Positions 1 to 10,898 are shown, counted from the first letter of the stretch. The stretch is DNA of 64,000 bases from Halopseudomonas sabulinigri (GCA_011053055.1 DRHT01000031.1:62001-126000), one strand, 5' to 3'. The notes: a model not told the origin generated them from the letters alone. Numbers and translations: made by a program.

Positions 1-468
1 ACATAAGCGGCCCTGCCATTCGCTATCGGCCAACGCTTCATAAGTACTCAAAGTAGCGGGATCGACACGCTCAGTGGAGTAAGCAATAGTACGCGCGCGC
101 AGCGATAAACCAGTCCAGTAACCATTGGCAGACCGGTACTGAGCTGGAATATTCGCCTCGATCACATCGGATTTGACCTCACGTAGCACGCCCTGCTGCT
201 CGGCCTGCCAGAGGTTGCCGGCGTCAACCGTAATCAGCAAGTCGGCCGGAGTATTGGCACCTTCCGCTTTCAAGCGGGCTAGCAACGGCGCTTCGCTGTC
301 GGTAATGAACTGGATGGTGGTACCGGTCTTTTCGGTATACAGGTCGAATACCGGCTTAATCAGGTGATCCTGGCGGGAAGAATAGACAACCAGTTCTTTG
401 GCCTGAGCAATACTACCCAGCGTGCTAAGTGCGAGCCCAATGACGGCTGCATTGCGAATCACTGACAT
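1..468 (-). CDS. Iron(III) ABC transporter substrate-binding protein, N-terminal part (truncated by window edge)
   Basis: Reverse translation from ATG at 468: [70 protein letters not shown]..., a signal peptide plus FbpA/FutA-like N-terminus. Confidence 0.8.
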   Translation of the reverse strand, partial: MSVIRNAAVIGLALSTLGSIAQAKELVVYSSRQDHLIKPVFDLYTEKTGTTIQFITDSEAPLLARLKAEGANTPADLLITVDAGNLWQAEQQGVLREVKSDVIEANIPAQYRSANGYWTGLSLRARTIAYSTERVDPATLSTYEALADSEWQGRLC

Positions 469-502
469 GGAAACGCCTCTTGGTCGGAAAAAGAGGCTAG
501 AT

Positions 503-521
503 GATAATGATTAAGCTTTAG
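503..521 (-). promoter_or_regulatory. Possible Fur box upstream of the iron-binding protein gene
   Basis: GATAATGATTAAGCTTTAG; first half matches the Fur consensus GATAATGAT; lies about 35 bp upstream of the start codon. Confidence 0.45.
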
Positions 522-609
522 CTTATCAATGCATTAGTGTTGCGATTCATTGCACCCCAAGCGTTCGTCAGCGTCGACTTGGTGTGCAATACGCCCTGAC
601 CTATCGCGA

Positions 610-1863
610 TCAGGGCCGTGCCAGCGACGGTAACTCGCCAGTCAGCCCCATGGCACGCCGCATGACTTGCGCTTTGACGAGGGGCGTCTGATCGAACAAC
701 GTCATACCCGCATTACGCAGCCAGCGCAGCGGGAGGGCTTGCGCATGAAACAGCCTTTCAAAACCTTCCATTGCAGCCATCACTGCCAAGTTGCTGCCCA
801 TCCGCGCGCGCTCGTAGCGCTGCAGCACCGTCAGCTCGGCCAGGCTTTCGCCGCGCTCCAGCGCTGCATGCAGCACATCGCTGAGCTCCGCGGCATCAAG
901 AAACCCCAGGTTCACGCCCTGCCCCGCCAACGGATGAATGCTGTGCGCGGCATCACCCACCAACACCAGCCCCGGCATAGCATATTGCTTGGCGTGCCGC
1001 TGGCGCAGCGGGATGCAGACTCGACGATCCGCCGAGAGCACTGGTCCCAACCGAGACTCGAGCGCCTCGGTTAATGCCGCGCAGAAGGCAACATCATCCA
1101 GCGCCATCATCGCGTCTGCCCGCTGTGGCAGCAAAGACCAGACGATTGAGCAGAAATGCTTCTCGCCCTTCGAGGGCAGCGGCAAAAAGGCCAGTGGGCC
1201 GCTGGGCAGAAAACGCTGCCAAGCGGTGTGCTGATGCGATTCGGACAACTCCACCGTGGTCACTAGTGCGTGATGCAGGTAATCCCACTCACGCATGGCA
1301 AAACCTGCTAGTTCGCGCAGCCGAGATCGCGCTCCGTCTGCCGCTATCACCAGAGGTGCACGCAGTCGCTGTCCGTCGGTGCCGTCCAGCCGCCAACCGG
1401 TGTCTTCACGCACCAGACCTTGCACAGTGACCTTTGGCAGCAGGGTTACGCGGCTGGCGGTAAGTTGCTGCAGCAGGGCATTTTGCACCTGATAATTTTC
1501 AACAATATGCCCGAGCCGAGACTCACCCAACGACTGCGCATCGAAATGCACTTCACCCGTACCCTCTGCGTCCCACACGCACATGCTGCGATAGCCAGCG
1601 CCTGCACCTGTCGGCAGTCGCTGCCAAGCGCCCAACGATTTGAGAATTTGCTCGGATGCAGCGCTGAGCGCGCTGACGCGCGGATCAAATCCGGAGGCTG
1701 TGGTTGGCGCTGGAATGGACTCCAACGGCTGACTGTCCAACAGGCCAATGCGTAAACGGGTATCGGCCATGGCACAGGCCAACGCAGAACCCACCATGCC
1801 GGCACCCACAATCAATAGGTCGAAATCCTGTGTTGAGCCTGGCTGCTGCGCTGCTGTACTCAT
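610..1863 (-). CDS. ubiI: UbiH/UbiF/VisC-family FAD-dependent ubiquinone biosynthesis hydroxylase
   Basis: DLLIVGAGMVGSALACAMA FAD motif, GDAAHSIHPLAGQGVNLGFLDAAEL; pepP-ubiH-visC order. Confidence 0.85.
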   Translation of the reverse strand: MSTAAQQPGSTQDFDLLIVGAGMVGSALACAMADTRLRIGLLDSQPLESIPAPTTASGFDPRVSALSAASEQILKSLGAWQRLPTGAGAGYRSMCVWDAEGTGEVHFDAQSLGESRLGHIVENYQVQNALLQQLTASRVTLLPKVTVQGLVREDTGWRLDGTDGQRLRAPLVIAADGARSRLRELAGFAMREWDYLHHALVTTVELSESHQHTAWQRFLPSGPLAFLPLPSKGEKHFCSIVWSLLPQRADAMMALDDVAFCAALTEALESRLGPVLSADRRVCIPLRQRHAKQYAMPGLVLVGDAAHSIHPLAGQGVNLGFLDAAELSDVLHAALERGESLAELTVLQRYERARMGSNLAVMAAMEGFERLFHAQALPLRWLRNAGMTLFDQTPLVKAQVMRRAMGLTGELPSLARP

Positions 1864-3050
1864 CCTTTCAACCCCATGGCCTGACGCGCGAAGACGGTTT
1901 TCAAGGGCGAGACTATGTCCATCCCCAATAGTCCAAGGTTGCGCCCGGCAGTCAACACCGGTCGCTGATTGCTAAACAGCCGCGTTAACCAGTCGCTCAA
2001 GGCAATGGTCTGACGCTGATCAGCCTGTTGCTGCTGCAAATAACGCTGCAACACGCGCAGATCACCGGGCGCCTGCTCCGGCTTAGCGTGCAGCAGGCAA
2101 TCAGCCAGCGCCATGGCGTCGCGCAGCGACAGGTTAAAGCCCTGGCCGGCAATCGGGTGCAGGCTATGCGCCGCGTTGCCCAATACCACTAGCCCCGAGC
2201 GCACCTGCTCTTCAGACTCAATCAAGCTGAGCGGATAGCTGTGTCGCGCGCCGACTTTTTTCAGCGCGCCCATGCGAAAACCAAAAGCCGATTGCAGGCG
2301 TGCTAAAAACGCAGCGTCTGGCAGATCAGCCACCGCTGCAGCTTCCGCAACAGGCAACGTCCAGACCAGTGCACTGCGGTTTTGCGACATCGGCAGTAAC
2401 GCCAACGGGCCGTTTTCAGTAAAACGTTCGTAAGCCACACCGGCATGGCCATTGGCGCTGGTGATATTGGCAATAATCGCGGTTTGATCGTATGCGCGGC
2501 TCTGGCGATAGATACCCAATTGCTCAAGCAGACCAGAACGCCCGCCATCGGCGATGACCACCAAGTCCGCACGCTGGTGTGCCTCACCCTGTTCTGCCTC
2601 AAGCGCTAGCTGGTAGCCTTGCTCTGCGGCGGTAATTCGGGTTACCCGCGCTGGCGCTTGCCAGCTGACCACCGAATGATCCAGCCCGCCAAGCAAGGCT
2701 TCACCGAGCACCGCATTTTCAACTACATAGCCGAGCGCTGGAACGCCCTCGCGCTGTGCCGACAGGCGGGTGACGCCCGGATGACCCCGGTCGGACACGT
2801 GAATATGCTCAATAGGCTCAACGCGTTGCGCCAAAGCTGACCAGACGCCGAGCCGCTCAAGCAACAGCCGGCTGCCATGCGATAACGCGGTGGAGCGCGC
2901 ATCGTAACTCGGCTGGGCGCCAGCGCTGCCCGGCGGCTGAGCTTCGATCAACTGTAACTGCCAGCCACGCTGTTGCGCGTGCGTCTGCAATGCCAACGCC
3001 AGACTGGCACCCACCATGCCGCCGCCGACAATGCTGATCAGTTGACTCAC
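1860..3050 (-). CDS. ubiH: 2-octaprenyl-6-methoxyphenyl hydroxylase
   Basis: ISIVGGGMVGASLALAL, GNAAHSLHPIAGQGFNLSLRDAMALADCL; overlaps neighbours by 4 bp. Confidence 0.88.
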   Translation of the reverse strand: MSQLISIVGGGMVGASLALALQTHAQQRGWQLQLIEAQPPGSAGAQPSYDARSTALSHGSRLLLERLGVWSALAQRVEPIEHIHVSDRGHPGVTRLSAQREGVPALGYVVENAVLGEALLGGLDHSVVSWQAPARVTRITAAEQGYQLALEAEQGEAHQRADLVVIADGGRSGLLEQLGIYRQSRAYDQTAIIANITSANGHAGVAYERFTENGPLALLPMSQNRSALVWTLPVAEAAAVADLPDAAFLARLQSAFGFRMGALKKVGARHSYPLSLIESEEQVRSGLVVLGNAAHSLHPIAGQGFNLSLRDAMALADCLLHAKPEQAPGDLRVLQRYLQQQQADQRQTIALSDWLTRLFSNQRPVLTAGRNLGLLGMDIVSPLKTVFARQAMGLKG

Positions 3051-4387
3051 GCGGGCTCGGCCTCAAGCTGGCGCGCAGCTGCCATAAGCGCTTCGATTTC
3101 GTCCGGGTCTTTGACCACTTTATCCGTTAATACTTGGCAGCCGGTCTTGGTGACGATCACGTCATCCTCAATACGGATACCAATACCACGCCATTTGCGC
3201 GGCACGCTGTCGTCATCCGGCGATATATAGATGCCCGGTTCAACGGTCATAACCATGCCCGGCTCCAGCGCACGCCAGACGCCACCAACGCGGTATTCCC
3301 CAACGTCGTGCACGTCCATGCCCAACCAATGGCCGACCCGGTGCATATAGAAACGGCGATAGGCTTCAGTCGCAATCAACTCATCAACATCGCCCTTAAG
3401 CAGACCCAGGTCGACCAGGCCGGCGGTTATCACCCGCAGGCTTGCGTCGTGCGACTCGTTCCAGCTGCGATCCGGCCCTATTACTTCGATAGAGGCATAC
3501 TGCGCGGCCAAAACAATGTCATAAATCGCACGCTGCTCTGGACTGAAGCGCCCGTTGGCCGGGAAAGTACGCGTGATATCACTGGCGTAGCAGTCCAGTT
3601 CACAACCGGCATCAATCAAAATAAGGTCGCCGTCGCGAATCTGTGCCGTGTTTTCGGTGTAATGCAGAATGCAGGCATTGCGGCCAGCTGCGACAATCGA
3701 AGAGTAGGCTGGCGAACGGCTGCCGTGGCGCATAAAGGTGTACTGCAGCTCGGCTTCCAGCTGGTACTCGTACATGCCAGGCCGGCAGACTTGCATGGCA
3801 CGCGTATGCGCCTCACAGGAAATATCCGCAGCGCGCTGCATGACCTTCTGCTCGCCCGCACTTTTGTACAGACGCATATCGTGCAGCAGGTGATCGAGGG
3901 CAACAAACTCACTCGGCGGTTGCGCACCCAAGCGTGCCTTGCTGCGAATTTGGTTGATCCAGTTGGTCAGGCGGCGATCAAACTCCGGATTAGCACCCAT
4001 CGCATAATAAACCCGAGTGCGCCCTTCAATCAGACCCGGCAGAATGTCGTCTACGTCAGTAATCGGGAAGGCATCGCTGGCACCGTATTCGCTGACCGCA
4101 CCTTCCTGTCCGGCACGGTAGCCGTCCCACAGCTCGCGTTCTTTGTCTTTTTCGCGGCAGAACAGCACGTAATCGCCATGCTCACGACCGGGAATAAGAA
4201 CGGCCACCGCTTCCGGCTCGGGGAAACCGGTAAGGTATTGAAAGTCGCTGTCTTGACGATAATTGTGTTCTACATCACGGTTACGCACATAGACAAGCGC
4301 GGCCGGCAGAATCGCAATACTGTTGGGTTCCATCTGGTTCATCAGTGCCTTGCGGCGGCGGGCGTAATCCTGCTTGCTGATTTGCAT
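3047..4387 (-). CDS. pepP: Xaa-Pro aminopeptidase
   Basis: M24 family motifs (LIDAGCELDCYASDITRTFP, HRVGHWLGMDVHDVG, MVMTVEPGIYI); start chosen at MQISKQDYARRRKALM. Confidence 0.92.
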   Translation of the reverse strand: MQISKQDYARRRKALMNQMEPNSIAILPAALVYVRNRDVEHNYRQDSDFQYLTGFPEPEAVAVLIPGREHGDYVLFCREKDKERELWDGYRAGQEGAVSEYGASDAFPITDVDDILPGLIEGRTRVYYAMGANPEFDRRLTNWINQIRSKARLGAQPPSEFVALDHLLHDMRLYKSAGEQKVMQRAADISCEAHTRAMQVCRPGMYEYQLEAELQYTFMRHGSRSPAYSSIVAAGRNACILHYTENTAQIRDGDLILIDAGCELDCYASDITRTFPANGRFSPEQRAIYDIVLAAQYASIEVIGPDRSWNESHDASLRVITAGLVDLGLLKGDVDELIATEAYRRFYMHRVGHWLGMDVHDVGEYRVGGVWRALEPGMVMTVEPGIYISPDDDSVPRKWRGIGIRIEDDVIVTKTGCQVLTDKVVKDPDEIEALMAAARQLEAEPA

Positions 4388-4398
4388 GAAGACCTCGT

Positions 4399-4971
4399 TC
4401 AATGCAGTGATGCGGGTGGTGTGTCCTGCTCGGAAGTCGCTGGCTGGCATTCACTGAACACCATAAGTACCGCCATACGCACGTATTCCATCACTTCCAT
4501 GAAATCGACCTCATTCGCCTCAGTCTCATCCAGATCAGTTTGTACCTGCGAGATGGCAACAAAATCACGTAGCACGCTGTCGGCTTCTTCGCTCAGCTCA
4601 TCGCTGCGCTCGACCAAGCCAAACCCAGCCAGAAAACCCTCACACCACTGACCGAGCGTCTCGGTGCGGTGATCAATGGTGGCGTTGTCATCGGGTAGCA
4701 CCAGATTAAGCTCAAAGCCGCTGCCGGCTAGCTCTGCCAGGCTCGCGTCATAAAGCTGAATTAGCGCCACCTTGCCGGCCTCGGACAAACTGCCAGAGCC
4801 GTCAAGCAGCTCATTCGCGACGGCCAGCCAAGTGGTGTGGTCGAGTCGCGCGCCAGCCGAAAGGCGGCCAACCAAGTGGCCGTGCAACTCAGCCGGACGA
4901 CCTACCGCCCCCACATCGTTGCAGATCTCAGCGTAACGGTCATAGTCAAAAACGGCAGGGATCAAAGCCAT
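4399..4971 (-). CDS. YecA/YgfB-family (UPF0149) protein
   Basis: Acidic all-helical protein with QWCEGFLAGFG motif, directly upstream of pepP. Confidence 0.85.
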   Translation of the reverse strand: MALIPAVFDYDRYAEICNDVGAVGRPAELHGHLVGRLSAGARLDHTTWLAVANELLDGSGSLSEAGKVALIQLYDASLAELAGSGFELNLVLPDDNATIDHRTETLGQWCEGFLAGFGLVERSDELSEEADSVLRDFVAISQVQTDLDETEANEVDFMEVMEYVRMAVLMVFSECQPATSEQDTPPASLH

Positions 4972-5211
4972 AGTGGTTTCCGGGCCTCCTGGAAGTGAGA
5001 AACAGACACTGCTGCGGGTTTGGATTACAGGTATGCTATGACCTGTACGCGGACGCTCGAAGCAGATGAACTAATGTGAGTCTATTGTGCCTGCCCGGCA
5101 AGGTGGAAATCTACCGCCCCGCCGTCGGCAAGCCCAAACCGAACGCCCATTGCGCGAGGTTTGACCACCTTTCAGGCCGCCTCTATAGTGGCTCCACACC
5201 GGGAAGACAGA

Positions 5212-5430
5212 ATGGCACCAATGGACGCACCCGATATCGACGTACTCACACAGCGTATCACCCAACTGATTGACCTCTGCGACCAGCTTAAATTGCAGAA
5301 TCAGCACCTGCTTGCGCAGGAGCGTCTATGGCGGGATGAGCGCGTACAGTTAATTGAAAAGAACGATTTGGCCCGTCAGAAGGTCGAAGCCATGATACTG
5401 CGACTCAAATCTCTGGAGCACGACTCATGA
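5212..5430 (+). CDS. TIGR02449-like small coiled-coil protein
   Basis: MAPMDAPDIDVLTQRITQLIDLCDQLKLQNQHLLAQERLWRDERVQLIEKNDLARQKVEAMILRLKSLE; overlaps zapA by 4 bp. Confidence 0.75.
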   Translation: MAPMDAPDIDVLTQRITQLIDLCDQLKLQNQHLLAQERLWRDERVQLIEKNDLARQKVEAMILRLKSLEHDS

Positions 5431-5729
5431 GCCAACCCCTGACCGTCACCTTACACATACTCGATAAGGAGTATCGTGTTAGCTGCCCGCCCGAAGAACG
5501 CAGCAACCTCGAGCAGGCTGCACGACATCTTGATACCACTATGCGCGACATCCGCAACAGCGGAAAAGTCATTGGCGTTGAACGCATCGCTGTCATGGCA
5601 GCGCTGAATATCAGCCATGAAATGCTGACCGGCAATCACGATCAAAGCGGCACCCTGAACGAGCAAAAGACGCAAATCAGCGATTTAGTTAAACGCCTCG
5701 ATCAAGCACTGGAAAATCACCAGAGCTGA
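5427..5729 (+). CDS. zapA: Cell division protein ZapA
   Basis: VTLHILDKEYRVSCPPEERSNLEQAARHLDTTMRDIRNSGKVIGVERIAVMAALNISHE. Confidence 0.9.
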   Translation: MSQPLTVTLHILDKEYRVSCPPEERSNLEQAARHLDTTMRDIRNSGKVIGVERIAVMAALNISHEMLTGNHDQSGTLNEQKTQISDLVKRLDQALENHQS

Positions 5730-5851
5730 ATATTGCGCCAGCGATCATCTACTTCGCTGGCGGCCTTGCCACACCGAATACCAACCCATTTAAACAACAA
5801 TCGGCCTATCGGCATCGAAGTCGAGTCGGGATTTCTGTATAGTGGGCAACA

Positions 5852-6024
5852 TCCCTGGGGTGTTTGCCAGTCGGAGATGTCCCTGAGCCGATACTCCTGT
5901 ATTAGGAGGCCACGCGTTGTTGCCAGTGTGCATGTCCGCATGACGGAAAGCCTGAGGCAGCGCCGTGTCCCCCACCTTGAACTTTCGGGTTCAAGGGCTA
6001 ACCCGACAGCGGCACTCCGGGGAC
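5852..6024 (+). ncRNA. ssrS: 6S RNA
   Basis: Located between zapA and ygfA; CCCTGGGGTGTTTGCCAGTCGGAGATGTCCCTGAGCCGATACTC ... GGCACTCCGGGG complementary ends; ends approximate. Confidence 0.88.
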
Positions 6025-6031
6025 CTTTTTC

Positions 6032-6661
6032 ATGACGCCCGACTCCCGTAAGCAACTACGCAAACAACTGCGCACTGCTCGTCAAAACCTGAGTCGAGGC
6101 GCCCAAAAACAGGCTAGCCGACGATTAGCACGGCGCATCGGCCAAAGCAGCCTGTTTACTCGCAGCCGCCATATTGCTTTCTATTTGGCGGCTGATGGCG
6201 AGATCGACCCCTCCCCGCTCATCGCGCGCTGCCGCAAACTAGGCAAACATTGCTACCTGCCGGTATTGCACCGCTGGCCGAGCACGCACATGAGTTTTCA
6301 GCGCCTGCTGCCGCAACAACGCTGGATACGCAACCGCTTCGGCATACGCGAACCAAAACCCAACCGCCGCTTGCAGATCAAGCCATGGCGTCTTGATCTG
6401 GTGCTGATGCCGTTGGTGGGGTTTGATGCGCAAGGGAATCGTCTCGGCATGGGGGGCGGTTTTTATGATCGCGCCTTTGCTTTCAAGCACCGCCGTTCTC
6501 ACTGGCAGACGCCAGTGCTGATAGGACTTGCTCACGATTGCCAAAAGACCCGTTCATTACCCATAGCCGGCTGGGACATTCCGCTAGACGGGATAGTGAC
6601 TGATCGGGAGCAGTTGCTACTGCGCCCTGGTCTACAGCGCTCTAAATTAAATCAGGGATAA
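6032..6661 (+). CDS. ygfA: 5-formyltetrahydrofolate cyclo-ligase
   Basis: RNRFGIREP, LDLVLMPLVGFDAQGNRLGMGGGFYDRAF; follows 6S RNA. Confidence 0.92.
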   Translation: MTPDSRKQLRKQLRTARQNLSRGAQKQASRRLARRIGQSSLFTRSRHIAFYLAADGEIDPSPLIARCRKLGKHCYLPVLHRWPSTHMSFQRLLPQQRWIRNRFGIREPKPNRRLQIKPWRLDLVLMPLVGFDAQGNRLGMGGGFYDRAFAFKHRRSHWQTPVLIGLAHDCQKTRSLPIAGWDIPLDGIVTDREQLLLRPGLQRSKLNQG

Positions 6662-6944
6662 CGGGCGTCTACTTCACGCGCCGAGGACTTATCTAGGTAA
6701 CTCTGGGTATATCCCGTTGTTACCACCCCTAAACCGAAAACTATGACCAAAACCCACAACATATCTGGTTTGCGTCGCACGCGTTGCCTCCCTCTGGATC
6801 CGGCAATCTATTATTAGTCCGTACGGCGTTTGAAGCTGGATCCACCCCAATGGATCTTGAGATACTTCAAACCTGCGTAACAGTGCGTTCCATTTAACCC
6901 CTTCAAAAAGCCTTGTCAAGGCTGGACACTAAAAGGAGTACCTA

Positions 6945-7394
6945 ATGGCTTACTGGTTAATGAAGTCTGAGCCGGATAGTTTTTCCATCGACGACTTGCG
7001 TAGCGCCGGTCAAGCGCCATGGGACGGTGTCCGCAATTACCAAGCCCGCAACTTCATGCGCAACATGCAGCCGCGTGACAGCTTTCTTTTCTATCATTCC
7101 AGCTGCAAACCGCCGGGCATCGCGGGCATTGGCGAGATCGTTAGCGAACCCTACCCTGACCGAGCCGCGCTAGATCCAGAGAACCCATACCACGACGCCA
7201 AGGCAAGTGAAGATCGTTTACCTTGGGTGGCTGTGAACGTCACGTTATCAAAAAAGTTCCCGACACTATTGGCACTAGCTGACATCAAACAACTCAACGG
7301 GCTTGATGGGCTGCCCTTGCTGCACAAGGGAAACCGTCTATCAGTGATGCCGGTCACTCCCCAACAATGGGCGATACTGACAGCGGCAACCTAG
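6945..7394 (+). CDS. EVE domain-containing protein
   Basis: MAYWLMKSEPDSFSIDDLRSAGQAPWDGVRNYQARNFMRNMQPRDSFLFYHSSC. Confidence 0.92.
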   Translation: MAYWLMKSEPDSFSIDDLRSAGQAPWDGVRNYQARNFMRNMQPRDSFLFYHSSCKPPGIAGIGEIVSEPYPDRAALDPENPYHDAKASEDRLPWVAVNVTLSKKFPTLLALADIKQLNGLDGLPLLHKGNRLSVMPVTPQQWAILTAAT

Positions 7395-7497
7395 CCTTTA
7401 TCGAGAAAGCGACTCGCCAAACGACAACCGCTCCAGGCAAACTGGCCTCATTGACAGCATTGTGCTATCAGTACAGCTAGACACACAGAGTGCAGTC

Positions 7498-9357
7498 ATG
7501 CCAGCCCGATCAGCCAAGCGCAATCCCAAACAGGCCTTCACCCTTATAGCCTTGCTGTTCGGGCTGCTGTTGGTTGCTATTTTTTATGTCTGGCAGGCGC
7601 TACTTGCAGCAGAACAGGCACAGGCACGCGCTCGCTTGCAGTTGGAAGCCAACAGTTTAGCCGCGCAGATAGAGGCGCGCTTTGAGCAGCAAACCGCCAC
7701 CCTCGTTCGTTTAGCGCAACGCTGGGACTCGCAGCGTGAGAACCCACATCTTTGGCAGGCTGACGCTGATCGTCTGTTGCGCGACTTCAAGAATTTCCAG
7801 GCTATTGAATGGTTGGACCGCGATTACCGCATGCGGTGGATTCAACCTTTAGCTGGCAACGAGGCGGTCATCAATTTCACCTATCAAAAAGACCACCCCA
7901 ACTACCCCGTCCTGGTTATGGCACAGCGTAGCGGCTCACCACATCTGAGTAACACCTTCAAACTTGCCCAAGGCGGCCAAGGGTTGGCCTATTACGTGCC
8001 ACTTTACCGGCAGGGCACTACCGGCAGGGAGTTTGACGGTTTCTTGCTAGGCATCTTTCGCGTCGAAGTGTTGCTGGCAGATATGCTAAGAGACCTGCGG
8101 GTTAATCGCCTTAGTATTGAATTGGAAGAACGCGGGAAAACTCTGGTTAACCGACCAACCAGCGACCAATTGAGCAACAGCTGGAGCGTTTCCAGCCCAG
8201 TAGTGCTCGGCGAAAATCACAACTTTGCGCTAATTGTTCACCCCACGCAGCATCTGCTCGATACCGCCACCACTCATCTGCCACTGATGATCATGATCAG
8301 CGGCACAATGACCGCCCTATTGCTATGCTCATCGCTGTGCTTGGCCGTACTAGGCGCACGCCGTAATGAGACATTAAAAAATACCAACCGCCAACTGCAG
8401 GCCGAAGGAGCACGGCGCCAGGCTACAGAAGAGAGCTTCAAGCACAACCAGGCACGACTGAAGCTAATAATCGACATGACCGATCATAGCCACGATGCGC
8501 TATTCATCATCGGTCTTGAGCCACAAGAATTGGTGTATTTAAACCGCACTTGCTGGCGGAGCCTTGGCTACAGTGAGGAAGAGTTGCTGCAATTGTCCAG
8601 CATCGCCCCCAAGGACATCATGCCCGATGTCGCCAAGTGGCTACACTCAGTGAAGAAGCTGATACATAACCAAGGCAACGCCATTTTTCAGCAACATGTG
8701 CGTAACCGCGCGGGTCAACTAACGCCACTAGAAATAAGTGTGCGACATTTACGCCGGATGGGGCGTGATTATTTGATTTGTGTAGGTCGCAACAATAGCG
8801 AGCAACTGGAAATAGCCGAGCGACTACAACGGCTATCCAATCAAGATGGCCTGACCGGCCTCTACAATCGCCGCTATTTTGACAAAACATTGCTCAGCGA
8901 ATGGCGTCGCCTGCGCCGCGACAACATGCCATTGGGTTTACTGATGTTAGATGTAGACCATTTCAAGCGCTTCAACGACCATCTGGGGCATCAAGCCGGT
9001 GACGACGCGCTACAGCGTCTGGCTACCTCACTAAACAACTGTCTGATGCGCGAAGGCGACTGCGTCTGCCGCTATGGTGGTGAAGAGTTTGCGGTTATTT
9101 TGCCGGGTGCTGATCTACCACAATGCATGCATGTCGCACGGCGTATCCACGAAGCTGTCGGCCTGATGGCTTTGCCGCACCCGGAAACCAGCAACAAAAG
9201 CGGCCTACTCAGCGTCAGCATTGGCGCTGCCAGTCTGCAGCCCATGCCAGAGTGGAGCCCTCACGACCTGATCAAACAAGCCGATGACGCCCTGTATCGC
9301 GCCAAAGCGGAAGGGCGCAACCGTACCTGCTGCGCGGACCAGGACGAACAAACCTAA
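7498..9357 (+). CDS. Membrane diguanylate cyclase (periplasmic sensor, PAS, GGDEF)
   Basis: Two TM segments, PAS-like region, REGD I-site and RYGGEEF active site. Confidence 0.88.
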   Translation: MPARSAKRNPKQAFTLIALLFGLLLVAIFYVWQALLAAEQAQARARLQLEANSLAAQIEARFEQQTATLVRLAQRWDSQRENPHLWQADADRLLRDFKNFQAIEWLDRDYRMRWIQPLAGNEAVINFTYQKDHPNYPVLVMAQRSGSPHLSNTFKLAQGGQGLAYYVPLYRQGTTGREFDGFLLGIFRVEVLLADMLRDLRVNRLSIELEERGKTLVNRPTSDQLSNSWSVSSPVVLGENHNFALIVHPTQHLLDTATTHLPLMIMISGTMTALLLCSSLCLAVLGARRNETLKNTNRQLQAEGARRQATEESFKHNQARLKLIIDMTDHSHDALFIIGLEPQELVYLNRTCWRSLGYSEEELLQLSSIAPKDIMPDVAKWLHSVKKLIHNQGNAIFQQHVRNRAGQLTPLEISVRHLRRMGRDYLICVGRNNSEQLEIAERLQRLSNQDGLTGLYNRRYFDKTLLSEWRRLRRDNMPLGLLMLDVDHFKRFNDHLGHQAGDDALQRLATSLNNCLMREGDCVCRYGGEEFAVILPGADLPQCMHVARRIHEAVGLMALPHPETSNKSGLLSVSIGAASLQPMPEWSPHDLIKQADDALYRAKAEGRNRTCCADQDEQT

Positions 9358-10898
9358 CCGAGATACAAGCGGTAAGCTGGATTATCCGTTTCATCCCAAT
9401 ACTGATAACCGATACTTTCCAGCGCTTCCGTAACCAGATGCCGGTCCTGCTCCGGAACCTGCAATCCGGCCACTACACGACCATACGCGGCACCATGGTT
9501 ACGGTAATGAAACATTGAGATATTCCAGCGCCCGCCGAGCTTATTGAGGAAGTTGAACAGCGCACCCGGGCGTTCAGGAAACTCAAACCGAAATACCACT
9601 TCATTCTTCACCTGTTCGGCATGCCCACCGACCATGTGCCGGACATGCAGCTTAGCCAGTTCGTTGTCGGTCAAATCCAGCACCGGAAAACCCTGATCGA
9701 TCAGTTGGGCTACCAGCTGATCGCGCGGATCCAACTCGGGGTGCGTCTGTACGCCAACAAAAATATGCGCTTCGCTGCCGCTGTGATAGCGATAATTGAA
9801 TTCAGTAATCGCGCGCTTGCCGATAGCCTCACAGAAGATTTTGAAACTACCGGGTTTCTCTGGAATGGTTACGGCCAGCAGCGCTTCGCGCTTCTCGCCA
9901 ATTTCCGCCCGCTCAGCCACGTGGCGCAAACGGTCAAAATTCACATTGGCGCCAGAATCAATCGCCACCAGCACCTGACCGGTGCAACCTTCACGCGCCA
10001 CGTACTTTTTGATACCCGCAACGCCCAGACAACCTGCCGGCTCGCAGATCGAGCGGGTATCGTCGTAGATATCCTTGATCGCCGCGCACATTTCATCGGT
10101 AGTGACGGTAATGACTTCATCCACGTAATGACGGCAGACCTCAAAGGTATGCTCACCAATCTGAGCAACCGCTACGCCATCGGCAAACAAACCGACCTGG
10201 CTCAGCACCACACGCTCATCGGCAGCCAGCGCTGCCTTTAGGCAGGCGGAGTCTTCCGGCTCCACACCAATGACTTTGATGTCCGGGCGCAGATACTTTA
10301 CATAAGCCGCAATACCGGCAATCAGCCCGCCACCGCCGACCGGGACAAAGATCGCGTTCAGCGGTCCTTGAACCTGCCTCAGTATCTCCATTGCCACCGT
10401 ACCCTGGCCAGCAATGGTATCGGGGTCATCGTAGGGGTGGATGTAAACAAAGCCTTTTTCTTTTACCAGCTTCTGCGAATAGGCCAGGGCCTCATCAAAA
10501 GCATCACCATGCAGCACAACTTTACCGCCGCGCGCGCGAACGGCCTTTACCTTGATCTCCGGCGTAGTGCGCGGCATCACGATGGTGGCTTTTACGCCCA
10601 TATGCCGCGCCGCAAAGGCGAGACCCTGAGCATGATTGCCTGCTGAGGCCGCTACCACGCCGCAAGCGCGCTGCTCGTCGGTCAGCTGCGCCAACTTGTT
10701 GTAAGCGCCGCGTATTTTGAAGGAGAAAACCGGCTGTAAATCCTCGCGCTTGAGCAATACAGTGTTACCCAGGCGCTCTGACAAAAAAGGCGCCGCGTGC
10801 ACAGGGGTCTCGATGGCTACGTCATAGACACGCGAACAGAGGATCTTCTTTACATAGGTTTCAAGCATCGGTGTTTCCAACATGGGCGCTTCCAGCAT
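9354..10898 (-). CDS. ilvA: Threonine ammonia-lyase, biosynthetic
   Basis: [32 protein letters not shown], two C-terminal ACT-like regions; start ambiguous among three in-frame ATGs. Confidence 0.93.
   Translation of the reverse strand: MLEAPMLETPMLETYVKKILCSRVYDVAIETPVHAAPFLSERLGNTVLLKREDLQPVFSFKIRGAYNKLAQLTDEQRACGVVAASAGNHAQGLAFAARHMGVKATIVMPRTTPEIKVKAVRARGGKVVLHGDAFDEALAYSQKLVKEKGFVYIHPYDDPDTIAGQGTVAMEILRQVQGPLNAIFVPVGGGGLIAGIAAYVKYLRPDIKVIGVEPEDSACLKAALAADERVVLSQVGLFADGVAVAQIGEHTFEVCRHYVDEVITVTTDEMCAAIKDIYDDTRSICEPAGCLGVAGIKKYVAREGCTGQVLVAIDSGANVNFDRLRHVAERAEIGEKREALLAVTIPEKPGSFKIFCEAIGKRAITEFNYRYHSGSEAHIFVGVQTHPELDPRDQLVAQLIDQGFPVLDLTDNELAKLHVRHMVGGHAEQVKNEVVFRFEFPERPGALFNFLNKLGGRWNISMFHYRNHGAAYGRVVAGLQVPEQDRHLVTEALESIGYQYWDETDNPAYRLYLG

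Noticed and set aside
3134-4651. 505-aa plus-strand ORF opposite pepP
   Set aside because: Shadow ORF: antisense to strongly recognisable pepP, no family-like motifs and unusual composition.
6689-6919. 76-aa minus-strand ORF between ygfA and the EVE gene
   Set aside because: Needs a TTG start, no recognisable motif; better treated as structured intergenic DNA.
9621-10241. 206-aa ORF opposite ilvA
   Set aside because: Antisense shadow of ilvA coding bias.
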